From positions 50,250 to 114,249 of the forward strand of contig CAWAQJ010000004.1 in the NCBI GenBank assembly GCA_963784175.1: a DNA stretch of 64,000 bases, given 5' to 3'. Made by a program: the position numbers and the translations under genes. The notes under the pieces were generated by a model. That model was given only the letters and a program-made list of their open reading frames with translations, ran no database searches and was not told the DNA's origin. This document shows, piece by piece, positions 1 to 9,253 of the stretch. Each line of letters begins with the position of its first letter. Positions within the stretch are counted from its first letter, which is position 1. This DNA comes from JAIBJN01 sp963784175. Its GTDB lineage: Bacteria; Actinomycetota; Thermoleophilia; Gaiellales; Gaiellaceae.

Positions 1-742
1 GGAGCGTGCGCACGAAGTCGACCTTCGTCGCGTCGCCGATGAGAGCCACGTCGAAGAGCCCGTCCGAGGGGTCGGCCTCCGGCGTGAGCCGCATCCCGCC
101 GGCGAGCTCGCTTCCGATCGCCGCGATGACCTCGAGCATCTTCCCTGAGCGCCGCTCGTCGTCGATCTCGACCTCGTACTCCGAGTTCCGCCAGCGCATG
201 AAGACGGTGCTCGTCGCCCAGAAGAACGAGACCTTGCCCCCGAGCGCCTTCGAGCTCGTGTTCGCGCGTGCGGCCACGGCCCCGCTGATGCCGGCGCCCG
301 CGAAGTTCGTGAAATAGGACTCGGTCGGCGACCCGTCCCAGGCCGTGAAGGACGCGTGGCCCACGTCGACGACGCGCGTCGTCCCGGCGTGCGCGGCCTG
401 CAGCGCCCCCTCGACGTTCCGCGGGATCCCGAAGCTGCGGGCGAAGTCCTTGCCGGTGCCCCGGGGGATGGTGGCGAGCTCGGCCCGCTTCTCGGGCTCG
501 ACCTGCATGAGCCCGTTCGCCGCCTCGTTCACGGTGCCGTCGCCGCCGACGGCGACGACGAGCCGGGCGCCCTGCTCGGACGCGGAACGGGCGAGGTCGG
601 CGATCTGGCCCGGCCGCTCGCTGAGGAGCGACGGGCCTCTGAGCCCGAGCTCGGCGGCCCGGCGTGCGATCTCGGGCCAACGCCGCCGCGTCGACCCGTT
701 CGCCGAGGCGGGGTTGACCACGAAGACGACGTCTTCGTCCAC
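1..742 (-). CDS. Diacylglycerol kinase-family lipid kinase (C-terminal part cut by window edge)
   Basis: The protein resembles the DagK/YegS lipid kinases, which phosphorylate diacylglycerol or a related lipid at the inner membrane face. The N-terminus VVFVVNPASANG and the nucleotide-binding signature VVAVGGDGTVNEA at about residue 63 are diagnostic of the catalytic domain, and PRGTGKDFARSFGIP follows. The C-terminal half has the usual GGMRLTPEADPSDGLFDV segment. The reading frame runs off position 1, so the last residues are missing. The GTG start overlaps the deoD stop by one base (TAGTG), so the two are probably translated as one operon. The lipid substrate cannot be told from sequence. 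Confidence 0.88.
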   Translation of the reverse strand, partial: MDEDVVFVVNPASANGSTRRRWPEIARRAAELGLRGPSLLSERPGQIADLARSASEQGARLVVAVGGDGTVNEAANGLMQVEPEKRAELATIPRGTGKDFARSFGIPRNVEGALQAAHAGTTRVVDVGHASFTAWDGSPTESYFTNFAGAGISGAVAARANTSSKALGGKVSFFWATSTVFMRWRNSEYEVEIDDERRSGKMLEVIAAIGSELAGGMRLTPEADPSDGLFDVALIGDATKVDFVRTL

Positions 743-1455
743 TAGTGCTTGGTGTCGGTCGCGACCGCGAGCGCGAGCTCGGTCATCTGGTCGACCGCGG
801 CCTTCATCTCCTCGTCGCTGATGCGCACGAACTCACCCTCGATGACGACGTCGCTGACCGTGAGCAAGCACCCCGCCTTCACCTTGCGCAGCGCGCCGAG
901 GGTGAAGAGGACGGCCGCCTCCATCTCCACGGCGAGGATGCCGCGGTCCGACCAGCGCTGGTACTGCCCCTGGTCGGAGTTGTAGAAGACGTCGCTCGAG
1001 ACGATCGGCCCGACGCGCACGGGCTTCCCGAGCTCCTTGGCGGCGTGGACGGCGCCGTGGACGAGGTCCCAGTCGGCCGTCGGCGCGTGCGGCTCGCCGA
1101 CGATGTGTGTGGCGGTCGCGTCGGCCGGCACCGCCGAGATCGCGACCACGAGGTCGCCGAGCTTCATGTCGGGCTGGAGGCCGCCGCAGGTGCCGATGCG
1201 GAGCATCCGCTTGACGCCGAGCATGGCCAGCTCCTCGATCACGATCGCTGCCGAGGGGCAGCCCATGCCGGTCGCCTGCACAGAGACAGGCTGTCCACGG
1301 AAGGTTCCGGTGAAGCCGAGCATCCCGCGCTCCCAGTTCCGCTGCTCGACGTTTTCGAGAAATGTCTCGGCGACGTACTTCGCGCGCAGGGGGTCGCCGG
1401 GGAGGAGGCAGGCCTCGGCGTACTCGCCGGGCTCTGCACGAACGTGAATAGGCAT
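742..1455 (-). CDS. deoD: Purine-nucleoside phosphorylase, DeoD type
   Basis: A 237-residue enzyme of the PNP/UDP phosphorylase family that cleaves purine (deoxy)ribonucleosides with phosphate to free base and (deoxy)ribose-1-phosphate in the cytoplasm. The DeoD-type features are visible in order: CLLPGDPLRAKYVAETFLE, GMLGFTG, TGMGCPSAAI, RIGTCGGLQ, SSDVFYNSD, LAVEMEAAVLF and TVSDVVIEGE, the last holding the catalytic Asp. Length is normal for the hexameric DeoD group. The ATG at 1455 gives the family N-terminus; an upstream in-frame extension lacks homology and would run into the divergent acetyltransferase. It is the first gene of a two-gene minus-strand unit with the lipid kinase. Confidence 0.93.
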   Translation of the reverse strand: MPIHVRAEPGEYAEACLLPGDPLRAKYVAETFLENVEQRNWERGMLGFTGTFRGQPVSVQATGMGCPSAAIVIEELAMLGVKRMLRIGTCGGLQPDMKLGDLVVAISAVPADATATHIVGEPHAPTADWDLVHGAVHAAKELGKPVRVGPIVSSDVFYNSDQGQYQRWSDRGILAVEMEAAVLFTLGALRKVKAGCLLTVSDVVIEGEFVRISDEEMKAAVDQMTELALAVATDTKH

Positions 1456-1460
1456 GGCGC

Positions 1461-1466
1461 TATCGT
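1461..1466 (+). promoter_or_regulatory. Putative -10 (TATCGT) for a leaderless GNAT mRNA
   Basis: TATCGT lies 8 nt before the ATG at 1475, with no Shine-Dalgarno sequence between. This spacing would place the transcript 5' end at or next to the start codon. It supports the 1475 start over the ATG at 1454. Confidence 0.4.
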
Positions 1467-1474
1467 CCCCGCCG

Positions 1475-2260
1475 ATGGCGCGCCTGGTCAAGCGACCACG
1501 GCTCACACAGGTTCTCGCCTTCTGCGGGGAGGACCCGATCGAGCGCGTGTTCCTCGAGGACGTCGCCCGCCGCGGGCTCGGCCGCTTTGCCGGCCTGCGC
1601 GACGGCGGGCGCCTCACGGCGCTCTGCCATCTGGGCGCCAACCTCGTCCCTTCCGGGCGCAACGTTGCGGTCTTCGCCGACCTGGTGGCGAGCAGCGACC
1701 CGCGCATGCTCGTCGGGGAGGAACGGGCGGTGACCGAGCTCTGGGAGGCCGTGCGGGCGTTCCTCCCCGAGCCGATCGACGACCGTCCGGGCCAGCCCGT
1801 CTACGTCCTGGAGAAGCCGCCCGAGCCGGCGGGCAGCGCCCTGCGCCCGGCGACGCTCGGCGACCTGGACGCACTCGTTCCGGCGGCGGCCGAGGCCTAC
1901 CGCGAGGAGGTGGGCGTCGACGCCTACGCCCGGGACCCGTCGCTGTTCGAGTGGCGCACGCGCGTGCAGATCGAGGAGGGGCGGAGCTGGGTCTGGCGCG
2001 AGAACGGCCGCATCCTCTTCAAGGCGGAGGCGTCCGCGTGGACGCCGCAGGCCGTCCAGCTCCAGCAGGTGTGGGTCGAGCCCGAGCTCCGCGGCCGCGG
2101 CAACGGGAAGCGCGGCCTCGCCGATCTCTGCCGGCTCCTGCTCGAGACGACACCGGCCGTCTGTCTCTTCGTCAGGCCGGAGAACTCGCCTGCGATCGCG
2201 CTCTACGACTCCATCGGAATGCGGCGCACGATCACGTACCGCTCGCTCATCTTCGGGTGA
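1475..2260 (+). CDS. GNAT family N-acetyltransferase with N-terminal DUF4081-like domain
   Basis: A 261-residue protein with two parts. The first 110 residues resemble the DUF4081 domain found before GNAT domains in actinobacteria. The C-terminal part is a GNAT acetyltransferase, with the acetyl-CoA binding loop VEPELRGRGNGKRGL and the terminal ENSPAIALYDSIGMR segment typical of the fold. The acceptor substrate is unknown. The ATG at 1475 is preferred because an earlier ATG at 1454 overlaps the divergent deoD start and because a -10-like hexamer sits 8 nt upstream of 1475. Confidence 0.85.
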   Translation: MARLVKRPRLTQVLAFCGEDPIERVFLEDVARRGLGRFAGLRDGGRLTALCHLGANLVPSGRNVAVFADLVASSDPRMLVGEERAVTELWEAVRAFLPEPIDDRPGQPVYVLEKPPEPAGSALRPATLGDLDALVPAAAEAYREEVGVDAYARDPSLFEWRTRVQIEEGRSWVWRENGRILFKAEASAWTPQAVQLQQVWVEPELRGRGNGKRGLADLCRLLLETTPAVCLFVRPENSPAIALYDSIGMRRTITYRSLIFG

Positions 2261-2322
2261 CGCGGCAAACCACGAATGGGTGATTGCACGGGTCTGGGCA
2301 CCCGCCAATCATTCAGTGGGAG

Positions 2323-2775
2323 TTGCGGAGGGTTGGCCTCACTGCGGCAGCGCTCATCCTCGCGTTCACGGCCGGTGGTTGCGGTCGTGCCGAGGAATCG
2401 TTCGCGCATTCCTGCGTCGCCACCGACAGGAAGTTCATCGAGACCGCGAACCTGAACGTCACCGCCTTCAACGATCTCTCGGTCGATTTCCGGGCCGGCG
2501 AGGTCGCCGCGGAGGAGATCGCCGCCGAGGCGTTCTCCGCCGCGGAACGTCTGGTCCACGAGAAGCCACGCGATCCCTCGCTCAAGCAGGCCCAGAAGTA
2601 CCTCGACTCCATGTTCAACGAATACGGAGAGGCGGTCACGCTCCATGCAGAAGGCAAGAACCCCGGCGAGCGCATGCAGCGCGCGTACGGGCTCGCGAAC
2701 TTCGCCCGCGATGTCCTCGCTGAGGCGCAACCGGCGCTGCAGGCAGAAGGCTGCGACGTCGCGCCGCTCCTGTAG
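2323..2775 (+). CDS. Hypothetical lipoprotein
   Basis: A protein of about 150 residues with a lipoprotein-type signal: a basic start, the hydrophobic stretch LTAAALILAFTAGG, and a Cys directly after it (AGGC), which predicts lipid anchoring on the outer face of the membrane. The mature part is largely helical, with FRAGEVAAEEIAAEAFSAAERLV and a region rich in charged residues, and a second Cys close to the C-terminus. I recognise no family. The TTG at 2323 gives a normal short n-region; an upstream TTG at 2284 would add 13 residues unlike a signal peptide. Confidence 0.6.
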   Translation: MRRVGLTAAALILAFTAGGCGRAEESFAHSCVATDRKFIETANLNVTAFNDLSVDFRAGEVAAEEIAAEAFSAAERLVHEKPRDPSLKQAQKYLDSMFNEYGEAVTLHAEGKNPGERMQRAYGLANFARDVLAEAQPALQAEGCDVAPLL

Positions 2776-2860
2776 GCGACGGTGATTCCAGGCGAGCCGG
2801 CCGCTTCCGGCCCTTGTGAACGGAAGGCAGCAGCGAAGCTGCTCCCTTCCTCCCTGTCTC

Positions 2861-2920
2861 AGCCTTTGCCGCTTCGCGGCCGCTGAGACGAAGCCTTTGC
2901 CGCTTCGCGGCCGCTGAGAC
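2861..2920. repeat. Tandem pair of a 29-bp repeat (31-bp period), each containing a hairpin
   Basis: Two identical 29-bp copies lie at 2861-2889 and 2892-2920, directly before tilS. Each contains the inverted repeat GCCGC-TTC-GCGGC. The second copy ends only 4 bp before the putative tilS -10 element. They could be a tandem terminator for the upstream lipoprotein gene or a binding site; there is no T tract. Confidence 0.7.
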
Positions 2921-2924
2921 TGAG

Positions 2925-2930
2925 TACGAT
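2925..2930 (+). promoter_or_regulatory. Putative -10 (TACGAT) for tilS
   Basis: TACGAT is followed by 7 nt and then the GTG start of tilS, with no Shine-Dalgarno sequence. This is the leaderless arrangement seen at many genes in this window. Confidence 0.45.
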
Positions 2931-2937
2931 CCGGTGC

Positions 2938-3939
2938 GTGGACGCCGCGGCTCTGCGGGCGCGCATCGAGGAGCACGTCCGCCGGCACGACCTGATCCCG
3001 CCCGGCGGCGAGGTGACTTGCCTCGTCTCGGGCGGCCCCGACTCCACCTGCCTCTGGCACGCGCTCGGCGCTCTTGGCTACCGCGTGTCGGCGCTGCACG
3101 TCAACCACCGGCTGCGCGGCGAGGAGTCCGAGGAGGACGCGCGCTTCTGTGAGGAGCGGCTCGGGGCGCAGGTGCTGGTCGCGCCTCCGGCGGCGCGCGC
3201 GACCGAGGCCGAGCTTCGCCACCTGCGCTACGCGGTCAGCGCCGGGCGGCTACGGGCGACGGGTCACACCGCCTCGGATCAGGTGGAGACGATCATTTTC
3301 CGCCTCGCCTCGAGCGGGACGACCACGGGGATCAAGGTCAGCCGTGAAGACGGCGTCGTACGGCCGCTCTTGGTCGCCTGGCGCGACGAGACGGAGGCCT
3401 ATTGCGTCGCGGAGGGCCTCGACTGGCGCGTCGACTCGTCCAACCCGGACACAGCCAGAGGGGTCATCAGGGCCGAGATCATGCCCGCGCTCGAGCGCCT
3501 CCATCCGGCCGCCGAGCGCAACGTGCTCTCGGCCCTCGACGAAGCCCCACGGCTCCCCAGACGGGTCGAGAGCGCGCTGTTAGAGTTGCTCGCCTCTCGT
3601 GAGGGGTCAAAGCGTCTCGATCTGGGCGACGGCCGCGTGGCGGTAAGGGAGTACGAGAGCGTCTGGCTCGAGCGCGGCCCCGTGCCGCTCGAGGGCCGCG
3701 TGCACTGGGGCGCGTGGACGCTCGAGTCGTCCCGCCCCGGCCTCCACGTGCGCGGGTGGCGCCCCGGCGACCGGCTCGCCGGCCAGGGCAAGAAGGTGCA
3801 GGACGTCTTCGTCGATGCCAAGGTCCCGCGCTCCGAGCGCGAGGCCTGGCCGCTCGTCGTCCGCGGCGACGAGGTCGTCGCCGTCCCGGGCATCACGACG
3901 GCGCCCGGGTACGAGGACGCCGTCAGCGGGGACGCATGA
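2938..3939 (+). CDS. tilS: tRNA(Ile)-lysidine synthetase TilS
   Basis: TilS attaches lysine to C34 of the tRNA-Ile CAU anticodon, using ATP, so that the tRNA reads AUA codons. The N-type ATP pyrophosphatase P-loop SGGPDS is at residues 31-36. LHVNHRLRGEESEEDARFC and TGHTASDQVETIIFRLASSG follow as in the family. The C-terminal part has the substrate-binding domain segment VRGWRPGDRLAGQGKKVQDVFVD. Length (333 residues) is at the short end for the family. It starts with GTG and is followed within 120 nt by hpt, the tilS-hpt-ftsH order conserved in many bacteria. Confidence 0.92.
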   Translation: MDAAALRARIEEHVRRHDLIPPGGEVTCLVSGGPDSTCLWHALGALGYRVSALHVNHRLRGEESEEDARFCEERLGAQVLVAPPAARATEAELRHLRYAVSAGRLRATGHTASDQVETIIFRLASSGTTTGIKVSREDGVVRPLLVAWRDETEAYCVAEGLDWRVDSSNPDTARGVIRAEIMPALERLHPAAERNVLSALDEAPRLPRRVESALLELLASREGSKRLDLGDGRVAVREYESVWLERGPVPLEGRVHWGAWTLESSRPGLHVRGWRPGDRLAGQGKKVQDVFVDAKVPRSEREAWPLVVRGDEVVAVPGITTAPGYEDAVSGDA

Positions 3940-3961
3940 GCGTCTTCGCCTTCGGCTCATC

Positions 3962-4029
3962 CCGGGTGAAACCATGTTTCCCCGGTGCCCCTTCTTTGAT
4001 GCAGTGAAGGAACCTCCCGGTTCCCTCAC
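3962..4029 (+). repeat. Structured intergenic element, copy A (two hairpins), tilS-hpt gap
   Basis: The stretch contains hairpin 1 (3962-3984, around the loop ACCATG, with imperfect outer pairs), the linker CCCCTTCTTTGATGCA, and hairpin 2 (GTGAAGGAACC, loop TCCC, GGTTCCCTCAC; one mismatch). From the linker onward, 41 of 42 bases match copy B at 10101-10171. The flanking GCATGAGCGTC at the upstream stop codon is also shared. It lies wholly between the tilS stop and the hpt start. Confidence 0.85.
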
Positions 4030-4036
4030 CCCCCCC

Positions 4037-4065
4037 TGCTCCTGGACGAAGGCGTCCAGTGAGCA
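4037..4065 (+). promoter_or_regulatory. Hairpin over the hpt start codon
   Basis: The left arm TGCTC-CTGGACG pairs with CGTCCAG-(T)-GAGCA, giving 12 bp with one bulged base and the loop AAGG. The GTG start codon of hpt (4059-4061) lies in the right arm. No Shine-Dalgarno sequence is visible. The equivalent position before folB has an unrelated sequence forming the same kind of hairpin. Confidence 0.6.
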
Positions 4066-4631
4066 GCGTCAACGAGCTCACCGCGGCGGTCTCCGAGATC
4101 CTCGTCGACGAGGAGACGCTCCAGAACCGCATCGGCGAGCTCGGCGCGGAGATCAGCGAGGACTACCGCGGGCGCGACCTGCTGCTCATCGCCGTCCTCA
4201 AGGGCGCCGTCTTCTTCATGGCCGACCTCATGCGGCGCATCGACGTGCCGTGCGAGGTGGACTTCATGGCCATCTCGAGCTACGGCGCCGGCGTGGACTC
4301 GTCGGGCGTCGTCCGCATCCTCAAGGACCTCGACATCTCGATCGAGGGTCGCAACGTCCTCGTCGTCGAGGACATCATCGACTCGGGCCTCACGCTCTCG
4401 TATCTCCTCCGGAACCTCGAGGCGCGCGAGCCCGCGTCGCTCGAGATCTGCGCGCTCCTGACGAAGCCCTCGCGGCGCGAGATCGACATCCACTGCCGCT
4501 ACATCGGCTTCGAGATCCCCAACAAGTTCGTGATCGGGTACGGCCTCGACTTCGCCGAGAGGTACCGAAACCTCCCGTTCGTGGGCGTTCTCAGGGAAGA
4601 ACTGGCCGCCCAGGCAGAAGAGCAGACCTAA
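4059..4631 (+). CDS. hpt: Hypoxanthine phosphoribosyltransferase
   Basis: This 190-residue enzyme makes IMP or GMP from hypoxanthine or guanine and PRPP in purine salvage. The PRPP-binding signature VLVVEDIIDSGLTLSYL is at about residues 100-116, and LLIAVLKGAVFFMADL and KFVIGYGLDFAERYRNLP are typical of the bacterial Hpt family. It begins with GTG, buried in a hairpin that follows a repeated structured element. It lies between tilS and ftsH, the usual neighbours. Confidence 0.95.
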   Translation: MSSVNELTAAVSEILVDEETLQNRIGELGAEISEDYRGRDLLLIAVLKGAVFFMADLMRRIDVPCEVDFMAISSYGAGVDSSGVVRILKDLDISIEGRNVLVVEDIIDSGLTLSYLLRNLEAREPASLEICALLTKPSRREIDIHCRYIGFEIPNKFVIGYGLDFAERYRNLPFVGVLREELAAQAEEQT

Positions 4632-4707
4632 CGTAAGGCTCATCCATACGGCGTCGGAAGCCGAATAGCAGACTGCTAGGCTTTCTTCCAACTCCGAGGT
4701 CTCCGCT

Positions 4708-6671
<1,964 letters not shown>

Positions 6672-6679
6672 CCTCGCGC

Positions 6680-7243
6680 GTGCGCGGCACGCTCCTCGTT
6701 CTCATCGGCGCGTTCGCCCTGTCCGCCTGCGGCGGGGGAGAGACGACGACCGTCACGGAGACGGACACGCGCACCGAGACGTCGACCGCGACGGAGACGG
6801 TGACGCAGACGGAGACGGTCGCAGGGCCCGCGGCCGGACTGCCGCCCGCCGTCGCCGAGACCCACGCCGCGCTGCTCGCCGCGGCCGAGTCGGGCGACTA
6901 CGAGGCGCTGCGCCCGCTGATCCCGGCCTCCGGCTTCTCCTACACGTTCGGCCTCCCGGCCGAGGGCGGCCCGATCGAGTACTGGCAGCAGGTCGAGCAG
7001 GAGTCGGGCGAGAGCCCCATCGAGACCCTCGCCCGCATCCTCCGCATGCCGTACACGCTCGCCGGCGGCACCTACATCTGGCCGTTCGCCTACGACAAGA
7101 CCCAGGAGGAGCTCACCGCCCACGAGCGGGAGATCCTCGGCGACCTGGCCGACGACTACTCCGGCGCGGGCAGCGGCTACCTGGGCTGGCGCGCGGGCAT
7201 CGAGCCGGACGGCACCTGGCGCTTCTTCATCGCGGGCGACTGA
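6680..7243 (+). CDS. Hypothetical lipoprotein with Thr/Glu-rich linker
   Basis: A protein of about 187 residues with an N-terminal lipoprotein signal (LLVLIGAFALSAC, Cys at about 17). A low-complexity linker of TET-type repeats (TVTETDTRTETSTATETVTQ) follows, as is common for surface-tethered actinobacterial proteins. The globular part starts near residue 55 and contains LLAAAESGDYEALRPLI and GYLGWRAGIEPDGTWRFFIAG, which looks like a small NTF2-like fold, but I cannot name a family. The GTG at 6680 lies 9 nt after the ftsH stop. The ftsH frameshift at 6559 makes the two genes look fused in one frame; they are separate. Confidence 0.7.
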   Translation: MRGTLLVLIGAFALSACGGGETTTVTETDTRTETSTATETVTQTETVAGPAAGLPPAVAETHAALLAAAESGDYEALRPLIPASGFSYTFGLPAEGGPIEYWQQVEQESGESPIETLARILRMPYTLAGGTYIWPFAYDKTQEELTAHEREILGDLADDYSGAGSGYLGWRAGIEPDGTWRFFIAGD

Positions 7244-7274
7244 CGCGGGGCGGGCGCGTAGGCCCGCCCCGCGT
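7243..7274. terminator. Bidirectional hairpin between convergent genes
   Basis: A perfect 13-bp stem (ACGCGGGGCGGGC, 7243-7255, with 7262-7274) and a 6-nt loop lie between the stop codons of two convergent genes. It has no T tract, but the position and strength fit a shared terminator in a high-GC genome. Confidence 0.75.
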
Positions 7275-7282
7275 CCCTGCGA

Positions 7283-7879
7283 TCAGCAGTTGGCCAGGAG
7301 GTACTGGCGGACGTTCGTGCCGTCGCCGCGCGCGGCCTCCGCGATCATCTGGTCGGTGAAGCGGAGAGAGCGGGCGTCGTACCCGCCGACGTCCTCCGAG
7401 GCGCCTTCCGGATGGAGCGGCATGAGCGCCCGGACCTGCCGGAAGCCGGCAAGCGCCTCCGCCTTCTGGGCTGCGTCGCCTTCGTCCCAGTAGCGCCACC
7501 ATGCGCATTCGGCCTGGAAGAGCGCCATCATCAGCGCCGCCCGCTGGCCGTAGAAGCCGTCCTCGAGGTCGAGCTCTTCCCAGACCGCGCCGGGCGGAAG
7601 CGGGATCGTCTTCGTCACGTCCTCGTAGTCGCTGCGCACGGTCTCAGGCGAGTCGAGGGTGCTGTAGACGCCCCACGCCCCTGCGGAGAGGAACAGGGCC
7701 AGCGCGGCCGCGACGAGCACGAGGCGCGCGCGCCGCCTGGGCGCCCGCCGCGCAGGGGTCGGGAGAGGGTCGGCCAGGATCTCCTGACGCAGCCGTTCCC
7801 GCGCGTCTGCCGATGCGGGCTGGAGCTCGCGGGCCGGGTCCGCGTGGCGCAGGAGCTCGAGGACGTCAGGAGCGGGCAT
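7283..7879 (-). CDS. Single-pass membrane protein, probable anti-sigma partner of the ECF sigma factor
   Basis: A 198-residue protein with an N-terminal cytoplasmic part (about 50 residues, VLELLRHADPARELQ), an Arg-rich patch, one transmembrane helix (LVLVAAALALFLSAGAWGVY) and an outer domain of about 125 residues. It overlaps the 3' end of the upstream sigma factor by 14 nt and has GGAGGT 7 nt before the ATG at 7879, so it is translationally coupled. That context suggests an anti-sigma role. I see no zinc-binding HxxxCxxC motif, so the mechanism is open; the function is inferred from position only. Confidence 0.6.
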   Translation of the reverse strand: MPAPDVLELLRHADPARELQPASADARERLRQEILADPLPTPARRAPRRRARLVLVAAALALFLSAGAWGVYSTLDSPETVRSDYEDVTKTIPLPPGAVWEELDLEDGFYGQRAALMMALFQAECAWWRYWDEGDAAQKAEALAGFRQVRALMPLHPEGASEDVGGYDARSLRFTDQMIAEAARGDGTNVRQYLLANC

Positions 7880-8399
7880 CGAAGACACCTCCGGGGATGG
7901 TGTGGGTGGAGTCGTTCTCGCCGAGGGCGGCCTCGAGCCTGCGGCGCGCCCGGAAGAGCCGGACGGCGACGTTGGCGCGCGAGCAGCCGAGCGCGCGGGC
8001 GACCTGGTCGCGATCGAGGTCGTCCCAGGCGGTAAGGAGGAGGACCTCGCGGTCCGCCTCCGAGAGAGTCGCCAGCGCGGAGCGGAGCGCGTCTCGCTCG
8101 CCGACGGTGTCCACCGGGTCGCCGCCGGCCCGGGGCTCGGGCCCCAGGCGCTGGACGAGCGCGCCCTGCCGTCGGTCGGAGCGGTGGAGGTTGGCGCGGA
8201 CGTTACGGGCGACGCCGATCAGCCAGGGAAGGGCATCGTCGGGCACCTCGTCCAGGCGACGCCAGGCGACGAGGAACGTCTCCGCGACGATCTCGTCGGC
8301 GAGGCCCGGCACCCGCCGCCACGCGTAGGCGCGCACGGCGTCGAAGTGGCGCTCGTAGAGGCGGTTGAAGCTCGCCTCCTGGTCTCGGGGTTCCGGCAT
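7866..8399 (-). CDS. ECF-type RNA polymerase sigma factor
   Basis: A 177-residue sigma-70 family protein reduced to regions 2 and 4. Region 2 runs from SFNRLYERHFDAVRAYAWRR through DEIVAETFLVAWRRLDEVP to LPWLIGVARNVRANL. Region 4 has LATLSEADREVLLLTAWDDL and the helix-turn-helix DQVARALGCSRANVAVRLFRARRRL. A GGAGG sequence lies 7 nt before the ATG. It is co-transcribed with the overlapping membrane protein downstream. The regulon is unknown. Confidence 0.9.
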   Translation of the reverse strand: MPEPRDQEASFNRLYERHFDAVRAYAWRRVPGLADEIVAETFLVAWRRLDEVPDDALPWLIGVARNVRANLHRSDRRQGALVQRLGPEPRAGGDPVDTVGERDALRSALATLSEADREVLLLTAWDDLDRDQVARALGCSRANVAVRLFRARRRLEAALGENDSTHTIPGGVFDARS

Positions 8400-8461
8400 T
8401 CAGCGTCCTCCGGGTCGGGAACGGGTTCTCCCGTTACCTGTCCGGCAGGGCGCCTCCGATT

Positions 8462-9217
8462 TCAGAAGAGGATGTACCACCGGCGTCGGCGCGACTTCCG
8501 GGGCGGGTCGGGCACGGGCTCACCGGCGACGATCGCGCTCGGGGCCTCGACCGTAAGGAAGCGCGCCAGGCCGTCGTCCTCGAGCGCCTCTGCCGCGGCC
8601 GCAAGGCCCGCCTCCCTGATGTCGGGCGTGTGGGCGTCGCTCGCGAGCACGTGGGCGAGCCCGAGCTCGAGGAGCTTCTGGGCGGCCGCCTGCGACGAGC
8701 GTCCGATGCGCCCGTCGACGGACGCGGCCGTAAGCTGGACGAGCGCCCCCATGCGGACCGCCTCCGCCAGGCGCCCCGGGTTCGACTGCACCTCGCGGTT
8801 GCGCTCGGGGTGGGCCAGCACGGCCAGCAGCCCGCGTAGCCCGAGCGCGTAGACCGTCTCCTCGAGCCCGGCGGGCCAGCCCGTGTAGGGAAACTCGACC
8901 AGGAGGTAGCGCCCCGACGCTGCGAGGGTGAAACGGCGCAGCCCGTCGTCGTCGAGCGAGGCCAGCATGCCGAGGTCGACCTCCCCACCGGGCAGAACCT
9001 CGACGTCGATCCCCTGCTCGAGGAAGTCCTCACGAAGGCGTGAAACGCCGCGTTCCATCTCCTCCGGGCGCGTTGGGTAGTCGCTGCGGACGTGGGGGGT
9101 GGCGGCGATCGCGGTGACGCCGTCCTCGGCCGCGCGGCGCGCAAGCGCACGGGCGTCCTCGACGGTGCGCGACCCGTCGTCGAGGCCGGGGAGGATGTGG
9201 GAGTGAAGGTCGATCAT
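8462..9217 (-). CDS. CpsB/CapC-type manganese-dependent protein-tyrosine phosphatase (PHP fold)
   Basis: This 251-residue PHP-domain protein matches the CpsB/CapC phosphatases that dephosphorylate the BY-kinase controlling capsule or exopolysaccharide chain length. Metal ligands appear in DLHSHILPGLDDGS at the N-terminus, ATPHV near residue 40, LAHPERN in the middle and LASDAHT toward the end. The C-terminus is a basic tail (RKSRRRRWYILF). It stands alone, divergent from folP. The likely kinase partner is encoded 14 kb away at 22984-24351, an unusual separation. Confidence 0.85.
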   Translation of the reverse strand: MIDLHSHILPGLDDGSRTVEDARALARRAAEDGVTAIAATPHVRSDYPTRPEEMERGVSRLREDFLEQGIDVEVLPGGEVDLGMLASLDDDGLRRFTLAASGRYLLVEFPYTGWPAGLEETVYALGLRGLLAVLAHPERNREVQSNPGRLAEAVRMGALVQLTAASVDGRIGRSSQAAAQKLLELGLAHVLASDAHTPDIREAGLAAAAEALEDDGLARFLTVEAPSAIVAGEPVPDPPRKSRRRRWYILF

Positions 9218-9236
9218 GAGAAGCGCTGAAGGCTCG

Positions 9237-9242
9237 TAGGAT
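9237..9242 (+). promoter_or_regulatory. Putative -10 (TAGGAT) for folP
   Basis: TAGGAT lies 11 nt before the GTG start of folP in the short divergent gap, with no Shine-Dalgarno sequence. This is compatible with a leaderless or nearly leaderless transcript. Confidence 0.4.
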
Positions 9243-9253
9243 ACGGTTGCCAC

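Noticed and set aside
742..1707. Longer minus-strand frame extending deoD by 84 residues
   Set aside because: The extension is Arg-rich, lacks homology and lies over the N-terminus of the plus-strand acetyltransferase; the family start is at 1455.
2861..2920. CRISPR array
   Set aside because: There are only two copies with a 2-bp spacer, and each unit is an internal hairpin; no cas genes are present in the window.
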